Source of the DNA: Brachionus koreanus
Lineage: Eukaryota; Rotifera; Eurotatoria; Ploima; Brachionidae
Direction: 5' to 3'
Length of the DNA: 64,000 nucleotides
NCBI GenBank assembly: GCA_016987375.1
Contig: PJRA01000160.1
Location: 1,021,565 to 1,085,564, forward strand
Below, one piece after another: positions 22,637 to 33,900 of this stretch. A program made the translations under genes and the position numbers. Position 1 is the first letter of the stretch. Every line of letters begins with the position of its first letter. The notes beneath the pieces are model-generated. The model was not told the origin of the DNA. It made no database searches and saw only the letters and a list, made by a program, of their open reading frames with translations.

Positions 22637-25600
22637 ATGATTAGATCGAACAAACAGAACTTTTTACTCATTTTGATAATGTATTTTATAGCAATAAAAA
22701 AAAGTAACAAAAAATTGAAATTTTTTTATTTTTTTTATGCTATTTTTAAAAGTTAAATGTGGGATGAATTTCAAATGTGTGACAGATGGTCTCTTTGAGG
22801 ACGAAAATGACTGCGAAGCCTACTATGAATGTATGTGGATTGGAACTGCTTTCGAAAAACAGGTGCACAACCACTGCGCCGATAAGCTAATCTATAACCC
22901 AAGTAAGCACAGATGCGACACTCTGTACGAATTCGAAGCCCAGTTCTCCAAGGGAATTCAATCCGGAGAGGACTTGGTTGAATTTATGCGCTACAGAAAC
23001 TGCATAGAATCAAAACATATTGAGAGCAAATTGAGCAATATTACTGTCAATCAGTCCATGGGTTCTAGTCTGAGTAAAAAAGAAGTCAAAGAATTTCAGC
23101 CAAATAAACAAGTTCCCAAATCTGGAAGCTACATAACAGTGGAAATTTTAAGCAAGCCAATATTCAACAATAAAACTAAACAAAACAAAGGCAAAATGAG
23201 GACTAATGATAAAAATTCGAATGAAAAATTGAGAAATTTCGGCACTCTTAATAAACAGGAGTGGTCTAAAATGTATCAAGTTCAAGTGCGTAAAACAATA
23301 TTAGACTCTCATTTGGACGAACTTAGCTCTGAAGTTAAACAATTAAAACAAAACGAGCTTTCAAATGGTATTTTGCACCGAAAAAGAAGACTTTTGTCTC
23401 TAGACAATTTATTTGAGACTACTCTATATGACGAGGATATGACTCCGTCTACTTTAATTGAAGATGAAATTGAGACCACTGATGGATTGTACCATGATAA
23501 AGATGAAATAGTGCATCAATTCACAAGAAAAGTTATGAACAATTTAGCAACAAATTTAGAACAAGCTAAAAAAAATTCCATTATTGACTCAATTGAGGAA
23601 AATTTGAGCAAAAAAAATAGAAATACTACTAAAGAATTGTTTGTTGATAATATTGTGTCATTAAAGACTGATTTGTATAAAGATAGTAACTTTTCTTTGG
23701 CAAAAGCTCAACCAAGCCCGATTGTTAGCTCTACTAAAGTAGTAGAGACTTCTCAGACAACCAAATCAAATTTCAGCTTTTTTAACCCATTTAGACGCCC
23801 TTTGAAATTTCTTAAAATGTTGCCCAAACTTAATTACCAAGAGGAGTCCAAACCTTTGGATAAACTGGACGAATTTTTAAACATTAGCAGTCATAATGTT
23901 CATAACGTTGAATCAAAAAAAGATAATACGACTGATAGTGATCGATTGGAATATGAAGAGACTAGAGTTGAAGGCGCTAAGGCTCACATTATTCGTAGAA
24001 CTTCAACAAAATCGCCTAAAAAACTGGAAACTCATTATACAACATTTTTTCCTCATAAACCAACCACAAAAATAAATAATATTAGTATGACATCATTCAT
24101 ATCTGTGGACAAAACAAAGCCAGCCATGCAAACTTACAAAATAAATCCAAATAAAAAGCTACCTAATCAATTTGCATCTCTAAGACTAAATTACGACCAA
24201 GACAGTTTGATTACTCGAATTGATGAAATTGAAAAAGGCGGCAAGTTTCAACGCCTAAGACTTGTGCCTGCTGATACTTTGATTGAATGCAAAGAAAATG
24301 ATTTTGGTCTTGAATGCAGTTGTTCAATAACACTAAGCCCGCCTAAGTGTAAACAATTGATTAATTCATTTTTGAGCTCATGTAGAATACTTGGATGCAA
24401 AAATAATGGACAATGTATTAACATGGCTTTCAAATATCCGATTCCCTATGTTTGTTCTTGTCCTAGTGATTTTATGGGCTCTTATTGTGAAATATCACGC
24501 AAAAATAATATAGAAAATGATTACAACTTCAAAAACAATTCAAGGCCTGTTAAGGATTCAACAACATCTAAAACTCCGATTAGCGCAAAAATTTCCACCA
24601 CTGCTATATTTGAAGAGCAATTGACAACTTTGGGTCCAAATCCAAAAATTGAAGCTGACTTTACTGAGCCTTTGTGTAATCCAAATCCCTGCATGAACAA
24701 TGCCAAATGCATCATATCTCACAGTAGCTTTTTATGTTTATGTTCAAATAGCTCTTATACAGGTCGATATTGTGAGAGCTTTCATAAAATTGTTGACAAA
24801 ACTATCAAATATGCACATTCTACAAAAATAATGCCAAAAAAAGAACAATTAACTAACAAATTTATAATACCACAGACAAAAAAAATAACACCTATGTATC
24901 GAACGACTACACCCAGGGCTTTTATTTGGCAATGTCCATCAAATTGTTTTTATAATTTTGGTCGAGGCTATTGCACATTATCGGCTAGTGGAACGCCACA
25001 TTGTGTTTGCCGACTTGAATGGACTGGTGTTGATTGCTCTCAAAAAAATTATTGCCTAAATCACAGATGTCAGCATAATTCGACATGTTCAAACTATCCA
25101 GAAATGAGATCATACTTGTGCATTTGTCCACAAGGCTATTCAGGCAGATACTGTGAAATATCAACAATGGCACCAATTATTTCTCAGAGTTTGCCAATAG
25201 CTCAAAAATTAACATCAGACATTAAATCAAATGTTAGTGTTGAAAAAAACCCATCAATGAGCATACCGATTAAAAATCCATGCGAAGATGGTCAAATTAA
25301 GTGTCAAAATAATGGCACTTGCCTAATGAGCTTTTCACATGCAAACAACAAATTTGGATTTGTTTGTGTATGTAAACAAGGATATTCAGGCCATTTTTGT
25401 GAAATAGAGCCTAAGGTTTCAAGAGTCAATGTTGAACAACTGGTAACATCGACTAAAAAAATGCCTAGTCTGTTGTCAGATATTAAGCCGAAACAAAAAA
25501 ACGATTTTCTCAATCCGTGCAAACAGGATCCAGATATATGCAGAAAAAATCCACTAGGAAATGATTCGTACACCTGTGTTAAAAGTTTTTTGACTCAAGA

Positions 25601-26911
25601 TTATACATTATGCTTGAGTACAGCTAACATTAACTGTAAAGACTCGAATCCGTGTCTGAATGGAGGCTATTGTGTTCATTTAGAAAACGTCGACGAGTCT
25701 ACATCATCTTGGAAATGTGAATGCAGCAAAGAATTTACTGGAAGATTATGTGAATCGGAAATTTGTAGTGGAATTCATAAATTATTCAAAAACCATACAA
25801 TGTGTGTTCCAAATTCACCAAATTTTTCTTCAGGTGGCATTACTTCATCAGATATTGATACTATTTTAGAAATGCATAACAATGTGAGAAGTCAGGTCGA
25901 ACCTACAGCTTCTAATATGCAAAAAGTAGCATTCTTATTTAGTAGATGCAAAAACTTAATATTTTAAAATTTGAAAAGATGTATTGGGATGTCAGACTTC
26001 AACATTTGGCTCAGAAAAGAGCCCAACTGTGTTCAGTAGAAAACACTGGAATTCTTACCAGACAACAGCCTGGCTATGGTAAATGCTTTGCGTAGATTAA
26101 GTCAATTTTATTAATTTTTCCTAAAATAGGTGTTGTGATCGGTGAAAATTTGGCAGCTGGATATGAAAATTGGACACATGTCTTGGCATCTTGGACAAAA
26201 GAAAAAGATAATTTCTTTTTCAAAAGTTCTTCATCGAATGGAAACCTTTTATCTGGCCATTATACTCAAGTATTATTAATTTAGTTTGTTGATTTTTTTA
26301 TTTTATTCTTTTTTTTTCTAAATAGATGATTTATTCTTCTGCCGCAAGAGTTGGTTGCGGTTTTGGATTTTGTTCAAACTCAACTTATGAACGCTATTTT
26401 GTATGCTATTATGGAGAAATGTACCTATTTTCGTACTTAAAATCTAAAGAATTAATTTTTAATCTCAAGGCAAACTTATCATTCCCGCTATGAGCCTTAT
26501 CAGGAAGGAAAAAAATGTTCCGGTTGTGAAAAAAATTGTAACAATGGTTTATGTGATTGTAAAGGCGTTTATTGCTTAAATGGAGGCACAATGGATCTAA
26601 ATACATGTACTTGCACATGCCCTTATTCAACATTTAGTGGAAAATATTGTGAAAATGGTAATTAATATTTAATGAAAAGAACAAAATAAATATTCTTTAC
26701 AATTTAAATTTAAGTTATTTGTCCCAAAGAAGACTCGCCATTTTGTTCCCAAGCAATGTTTGAAGACAAATGTTGGCTATATCCAGTGGTAAGAGCCACT
26801 TGCCCATATATGTGTTCGATCTGTACTAAAAATAGTGGCAGAATCATAAACAATTCATCAATTGCTATCAATAATACTAAAATATTTACTAATCAAGGCT
26901 CATATTTTTAA
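22637..26911 (+). CDS. Secreted multidomain protein: chitin-binding, EGF repeats, CAP/SCP domain, ShKT-like tail
   Basis: Exons 22637-22703, 22753-25925, 25979-26078, 26130-26269, 26326-26420, 26470-26657 and 26730-26911 keep frame throughout and encode 1314 residues. The N terminus (MIRSNKQNFLLILIMYFIAI) is a signal sequence. Residues about 31-79 form a peritrophin-type chitin-binding domain. A long linker contains HRKRRLL near residue 231, a furin-type site. EGF-like modules lie between about 535 and 1023 (endings such as GYSGRYCEI, GYSGHFCEI, FTGRLCES). The CAP/SCP domain spans about 1051-1205 with its cavity residues visible: His in EMHNNVR, Glu in IGENLAAG and His in SGHYTQMIY. One more EGF-like unit and a six-Cys ShKT-like module (CSQAMFEDKCW..CPYMCSIC) finish the protein. 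CAP proteins are extracellular; the chitin-binding module suggests cuticle or matrix anchoring (inference). Confidence 0.87.
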
Positions 26912-28133
26912 TTTTATCTTTGATTAAAGTTGTACATTAGATATTCAAAGATGGATAAAATTTTTTTCAACTTGAGTCTAGTTTGAATGTAATGTTGATT
27001 TTTTTTTATTGTTATAGTTGGCTTTGAGCTTTTGCCTTATTTAATAAGTTATTTTATAAATAAAAAAAATTAGCAGAAATTTACTTTTATCCTTTTTTAA
27101 ATCATATTCGGAGCAAAAAATCAAAATTTTGGATCATTTTTTTTTTAGGTTTTGTGGTATCGTTTTTAATAGCTCCATAAATCATCTCAGAATAACTTAG
27201 TTTTATCTTATTTTATCTCACTAACAATAGCATTACATGCACATTTATTTTTTTCTTATAAAATTAGGCTAATATTGTTGGTCAGAGGTAGAGTTTAGAT
27301 TAGTTTGAATGTTTACGAGATATTTTAGCAAAAGAATACAAAACTAGTTTTAACACTAAAAAAATCTGAGGGTCGTTTTGACCTCTTTTTTTAAAAATTT
27401 AAACTTTTAAATATTTTTTGATAGAGAAAAAATTTTAAAATACCCATTAAAAATTAAAAAAAAATTTTAACTTCTTAAATTAGTTTTATAGAAGAAATAT
27501 TTAATTTTTCTACATAGTTTAATTTTAATTTTATTAATAATCAGCCGAGGTTTCTAAAAATTTAGCAAATTTAATTCAACAATTATCTTAAATTCCTTCT
27601 TAGCCATAGAAACAAATTACTTATCATCAATTTATGATTAAATTAATAGCGATAATTGCCAACATTTAAATATTGAAGAAAAAATAATAATTTTAAATTA
27701 AAATTCAAAAGCCTAATCGATTTTATCAGAGCTTAATTCTAAATCTTTTTAAAAAATTACACATCATCAGATAGATTAATTATTTGATTAAATTGAATTT
27801 GTTTTTAGCAAAATTTAATAATTTTTGAAATTTTTTTTTCATTCAGAAATCTAAAATAAAAAGAATATAAAAAGATAATAAAAAGGGTCGAACAAACCTA
27901 ATAATTTAATTTTGACATTTTTTTTTCTATTTTGAATAAATTAAATTTATATATTTGGATGAGTCAAAAATTTCGCTTTTTTTTGTAATTTATCAAAAAA
28001 ACAATAGTTGGCTAATTTTTCAAAATAAAAACCATAATGCCCTATTGTATTTTGCAATCTATCAGTGGGTAATTTGATCTTGCTTTTGGAGTTAAAAAAC
28101 TCACGACATACTTCTTCAATTTGGTTTTGCTTA
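26912..28133. other. Intergenic; possible degenerate TTAA element
   Basis: At 27350-27353 TTAA is followed by CACTAAAAAAATCTGAGGG and a GGTCGTTTTGACC palindrome, like the left end of the 5447 MITE. Near 27886 the reverse complement reads GGTTTGTTCGACCC. The two ends could bound a decayed element of about 550 bp, but the terminal repeats no longer match well. A short minus-strand frame at 27950-28140 runs into the element at 28134 and looks like a disrupted remnant. Confidence 0.4.
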
Positions 28134-28727
28134 CCCGAGGGGACAAAAACAGGCAAAAAACACTGTTTAAACGAAATAAAAACAGACCATAAACGGGGGT
28201 AAAACAGCCAGAAAAAAAAATTTATTATTTTTGTCTAAAAAAAAGAATAAAGACAAGAATTTAGACAAATTTAGTCATAAATAGTTAAATTAAAATAAAA
28301 TCTTACATAAAAAAATTCAACATATTTTTCAAAAATATTGTAAAGTAGTGTGTCTTTTAAGCGTTTTTAGGTGTTTAAATAGTGTTTATGAGTGTTTGAG
28401 GTGTTTTTTTACAGTTTTTATTATTAAGAAATATTTTAATTATTATTTTAAAATTAATATTAAATATTAAAACAAATAATTTGATTATTTAAAATCATTC
28501 CTGAATAATAAACATGCTTAATTTGTTTTTGAAGTCCTAAAAACGGGATAAAAACAGGCTTAAAATGTATTTGGCGCGTCAAAAAAGGCTTAAAAACTTT
28601 CTAAATGAAATATTTTGTTTTGTTTATAAAGTGTTTTTCGCTCGTTTTTTTGGCCCAAAAAACAGCTACCAAACGCCGTTTAAACAGCGTTTAAACAGTG
28701 TTTTTTGCTTGTTTTTGTCCCCTCGGG
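28134..28727. mobile_element. TA-flanked inverted-repeat element (MITE)
   Basis: The left end CCCGAGGGGACAAAAACAGG (28134 on) and the right end (reverse complement CCCGAGGGGACAAAAACAAG) are near-identical for about 40 bp, continuing through CAAAAAACACTGTTTAAACG. TA flanks both sides (28132-28133 and 28728-28729), consistent with a Tc1/mariner-type TA duplication. The 594-bp interior has no recognisable transposase. Removing the element would rejoin a short minus-strand frame on either side, so it may have inserted into an already decaying coding sequence. Confidence 0.8.
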
Positions 28728-28734
28728 TAGTAAA

Positions 28735-29304
28735 ATTCCATCCTCTAAGAAAATGAGTCGTTAAGTGAAAAAGATGCTAATTAGAAGGTGTAAGATCTAG
28801 GTTATAAAAAGTTCTATCTTTTCCAGCTCTTGTTTTCTTCTCATTGTATATTCTAGTTTATTAAAAAAAAGCTTTTGATTAAACAAAGATGATTTTTCTT
28901 TAATCAAAGCATAGATTCGGTCTAATTGTTCAGAATAAAATTCTGCATTTATGGCACGAAAGTTTGGAACCAGCTAAAATTGTCTAACCCCTTGTAAATT
29001 CCTTCCACTATCTTTTTATCAAAGCGTCCTATCATTCATTTCTGTTATCATAATTTCGATAAAAGATTCAATTCTCATCACAATTAATGATTCGTCTAAA
29101 GATCCATTCATCTAGGAGAATTTTTTAAGTAGTTATCTACGAAATTCATCTCAACAAGTCTTCAAAATCGAGTCAACCATTTAAAAAAAAATTATCATGC
29201 AAAATAAAGACTAAATTTAGGTGATAAAAAATATTAAATATAAAATTTAGTATTGATTTTTATTGATATTTTAAACTAAAAAATTTAAATTTAAATATTT
29301 CTAA
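28735..29304. other. Intergenic, nothing recognised
   Basis: AT-rich sequence downstream of FAM98 with no open frame longer than expected by chance and no RNA gene seen. Confidence 0.45.
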
Positions 29305-30765
29305 TTAATAGTTTCGGCCTCCTCGTCTTCCACCCCTGTGTCCTTGTCCTCTTCCATTATAGCTCATATTTGAATTGCCCGAACCACCATGATAATCGGT
29401 GTCTTGAAATCTTTCAAAGTCACCTTTTGGATGAAATTGCCTATTCTGGTCTTTCCACTTATTAGGATAGTTATTAAACCTTTTATTATCATTTCCACTT
29501 TGGTGTCGTTGTCCTTGTGGTTGAGCTGAAGTCTTTCTTTGCATGAAAGAAGGCATTTCAGGTGGTGGAGGCTGAAGTTCACCTGTTCTACCACCTCGAT
29601 CGGGTACTTTCGGTATAATTATCTTGTGCAACTCTGATTTTGCCATTAAACGAGAACTACAAGTCTTTTCCTGGTGCAACAGATCTATTTAAATTTTGTT
29701 TACTTTATTTATTATTTAGAAAAATTTATTTTTTTACCATCTCTAGCAGCGAGAATAAAATAGGGCTTGATTGATGATCTAATTGACAACTCTTTTCGCT
29801 TTTGTTGATACAGACTAGTTATTTCCTGGTTATTCTTTTTTAAACGATCAGCCCATTTAAAAGACTGAATTGTCACGTCTAAGCGAGTTAGTAAAAGTTC
29901 TCGTCTCATTTGAAAATCATCACACAAAGCTTGATTTATCTCCGTTAATTTTGTCCATTGATCATCACTCATCATTGCGTTCACTAGCGGTTTACCTAAA
30001 TAATTTTTTGGTAGTTTAGCCAAATCTGATGAACACTTTAGAAATATGACATTAAGACAAAATCTTAAACAAGAAACTTATTATTGATACTTTAGCTTCA
30101 ACTTTGGACCAAATTTCCTTTGCGGTAATTGAAGCCGGAGGTTTTGGAAAACCTAGTGTGATCAAAATTGCCCTCAAAGCTTTTGATTCTTCGCTTTCAT
30201 TCTTTTAATTTTTTTAGTTAGTTTTTCTTTTTAACTTATAGTTTTATTACAGAAAATTGATTTGTGGAAGTTCGAATAGTCTCTGGTTTGTTGGCTGATA
30301 TTAAAAGAGTTGATTGATATTCAGATAACAAAAAATCTATCAGTTTTATTTTATTTTCTCTGCTTTTAAATCTTTCGTCTATAGACCCTTGTGTAAGACA
30401 TGAATAAGGACAGGACATTTCTTTTAAAAATGCACATATTTCTAAGTAAAAGCTTCCAAGATCACTTTCACCTTTAATTAAAAACTCAATGTTCAATAGA
30501 GTATAGAAAAAAATAGTAAATTACTTTCAATCGGATTAACAAATTCGTCTGTTTTTAAAATTTTACTCAATTGGCAGGTCAAATATGAAACAAGTTTGGA
30601 GAAATCTATCCAGTTTTGATCAAATATTTGACTAAATGCTTGTTCATTTTCGGTAAAGGTTTCTGAATAACTTGGAAAAAAATATTTATTCTAATCAATT
30701 TAAAAGTAGTCATAAAAGTACCCCACGTCATTCAAAGTGTCCAAAATTAAATCTATTTGACTCAT
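29305..30765 (-). CDS. FAM98: FAM98 family protein (tRNA ligase complex subunit)
   Basis: Six exons (30722-30765, 30525-30670, 30251-30471, 30091-30201, 29738-30035, 29305-29684) join in frame to give 399 residues. Family landmarks occur in order: LDTLNDVGY at the N terminus, KEMSCPYSCLTQG (about residue 80), LGKPL with WTKLTEINQAL and RLDVTIQSFKWADR (about 180-240), ILAARDDLL across an intron, then the diagnostic VPDRGGRTGELQPPPPEMP. The C terminus is Gly/Arg-rich (GRGQGHRGGRRGGRNY), an RGG-type RNA-binding tail. Family knowledge: FAM98 proteins associate with RTCB, DDX1 and other partners in the tRNA-splicing ligase complex and in RNA granules. All introns are 49-55 nt. The start lies 232 bp from the divergently transcribed CLPB gene. 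Confidence 0.92.
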
Positions 30766-30997
30766 GTTTTATCAGAAAAGAACAAATTCAAAATTTAATT
30801 TCAACACGAACTAAATTTATTTAAAATAATTAGCTTGTCATTGTGTTAAGTTTAAATTGCAACTATTTGCTAATTTTTCAAGTACATTTAAAATTTAAAA
30901 TTTTGGAATTTTCTACAATTGTCATTTATTTTGCAATATTTCAAAATATAATTTGTATTTTTTTTTAAACAAAAAAAATTGTTTCTTATTCCTCAAA
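30766..30997. promoter_or_regulatory. Shared divergent promoter region of FAM98 and CLPB
   Basis: Only 232 bp separate the two start codons of head-to-head genes, so both promoters must lie within it or overlap the 5' ends. The stretch is AT-rich and I see no specific factor site. Confidence 0.4.
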
Positions 30998-33900
30998 ATG
31001 ATTCTGAAAATTTTTAACTTGAATAATAAAAGCAAAATTTTAAAGATACTTGGTAGCAAAAATTTGCTTTTCAAATTACCTAAAAGAAACATTCTTAGTT
31101 CAGCATTCCAAATTGCAGACGATAAAAATGCTTCAAATCTACGAATAAAACACCAAAATTTTTACAAAAATTATGCCAATTGGGACAAAAACTATTTTGG
31201 CCTGGCATCTGCGTTTGCTTTTGTCTTATTCTCATTAACTAGTACAGCTTTTTGTGAATCAGATCAATATGAATCAAATAAAAAACGTAAATATCAACAT
31301 TTTTGATCTTCAATCAACATATTTAATAAAATTAAAAAACTTATTTTAATTTCGAATTATTGAATTTTTTATTTAAGATAAAAGACTTTTTTTGGCTGCA
31401 AGAAAAAATTTTATTGAGGAAATAAAAAGGTGATAGAAACGCAAAACAACAATTTTTAACTAATTAATTTTTGTTATTCAAGATTATGTAGAGAAAAAAA
31501 TTTTGACATTAATCAAAAACATCCATTAGGTTGGACAGCATTACATGTAGCAGTAATAAATAAAAATTTTGAGTTAGTTAATATAATTTAAAGCATTAAA
31601 TATTTTAAAACATAATAATTTATTTTAGGGCAGTTAAAGCCTTATTAGATGGTGGGGCAGATCCAAATATTGGAGATGATTTCATTAATGTAAACGCTAC
31701 ATCAAAAAAGCTCTCGATGAATCCTTTGCAAGTTTTGTATGAACGTGAAGATGAGTTTTCGGATAGATTGAACAGCAGAGCTACTTTCAAAGGCTTTACA
31801 GCATTACACTATGCCGTGTTGGCAGATAATATCGAACTGATCAAAACACTTTTGGATGCAGGTGCCGATCCACTTATCCAAAATGAATTAGGCCATAGAC
31901 CTTTTGAGTACTGTGCTAGTGAAAATGTTAAACAGCTTTTGCAAGGATATGAAAAAATTGTAATTTAAAGATGAATAAAGTAATTTTTAAAGGCTTTTTT
32001 TATAAAAGGCTAAGGAAAAGAGAGAAGAAAAACTCAGAGAAGAGAGAAGAAAATTTCCTTTGGAGGAAAGAATTCGTCAGCACATAATTGGTCAAGAGAA
32101 TGCGATTCAAACTGTTTGTTCTGTAATTCGGCGTAAAGAAAATGGATGGATAGATGAAGAACATCCTTTAGTAAAAAAAAATCTGTTTTTAATAATAAAA
32201 GTGAAAAAAATTTAATTCAATTTTCTTAAAAAAAAAGGTTTTTTTGTTTTTGGGATCATCGGGCATTGGCAAAACAGAATTAGCCAAGCAAATAGCAAAA
32301 TATTTGCATGGAGATAAATCAAAAACTCATTTTATAAGAATAGATATGTCTGAATATCAGGAGAAGCATGAAGTTGCTAAATTTATTGGAGCTCCTCCTG
32401 GATATGTTGGTCATCAAGAGGGTGGCATACTAACCGAAGCATTGACCAAAGCTCCTAATGCAGTTGTTCTATTTGATGAAGTTGACAAAGCTCATACTGA
32501 TGTATTGACAATTATGTTGCAGCTTTTTGATGAGGTAAATATTGGCATGTATTTTACGTGATACTAATTTTATTTTTCTGCTACTAAAAAAAAAAATGAT
32601 ACTAATTTTATTTGTATTTCTTTATTTTTATGCTATCAAAAAAAATTAATTGATACGAATTATAAGAAAATGATATTAATTTTTATTGATGATAATAAAA
32701 AATACAAAAAAAGAAAAAAATTAATTGTTTTTAGATCTTTTGCTCGCAGGTTTACTTTGATCACTGATTGGGTTTTTGCGAGGTCTACCTCTCGGACGTT
32801 TAGCTGGGCAATTTTCTACTAAATTAAACACACTTGGCTCTGATTCGAATACACCATGAACGATATTTAGCTGCTCTATTGTTTCTTCATTTGACGTCGT
32901 TAGCGCTACAACTTGCTCTGGTAAATTTTGACCATTCTCAGTTGCAGGTTCTTGTTCATCTTCAAATTCAATAATAAAAGAAATTTCGTCTTCGACCACT
33001 TCATTTACTAAATAACTTAGAGTTTCAATCGGCTGGCGGTTAAGAGCATCTTTATTCTTCGCAGGCCTTCCTTTCTTTCTGTTTTCACCAAGTGGCACAT
33101 CTTTTGCGCTCTCATGCCATGGCCTACCTCTATCGCGACAGGTAATAGCTACTATATGTTTGCACATATAGTTTTTTTTCCAAAAAGGACAAGTACACGT
33201 ACTCTTTCTCCATTCAGCATCATTCAATTTAATGGTCCAAATTTTACTAACTTCCTTGAGCCACGACTGATAATTGGAGATCTCAGACAAATTAAACATG
33301 TTTTTGTAGCTTCTAATGTCTTCCTTATCCAACTGTTTTTTATGTGAAAATTTAGATGGAACATAATAAATCGATCCAGTTTCGTCGATTTTCTTAGGAA
33401 TAACTACATCTCTCATTGAAACTTCCCAATGCCAAGCCTTAGTCCATGTTTTCAAGTCAGGTTCAACAGTTTCTTTGAAAAGTCGCGGATCAGCGGAACT
33501 GATTGACCGTTCGATGGACCATCTTCGAACAAGTTTTGTCGATACCATATTCAAAAATTCGCTCACTGACAAACGCTTTCTAAAACTCCCCGATTCTTTG
33601 ATCCACTTGTTTGTCGCTTCTAAAGCGTTGTTTGTACTCGGCGCTCGGGGCCAATATGACTCGTACCATGTCGAATTTGCCTCTGACAGCCACTGTTCTT
33701 GAAAGTAATCGGTAAAGTTGTTCACTGATTCGTCGTTGAAGCTCTCCCAGCGCTTTAATAATTGCGATGAAACTGAATCGAAGTTATGGGCTTCTGCTAA
33801 AACTTGAACACATTTAATATCGTTTCTGATTTTTGCTCGTCTTTCTTTGTCTTTGATCGAATTGAGTCTTGAATCAACGTTTCTGATTACATGTGCCCAA

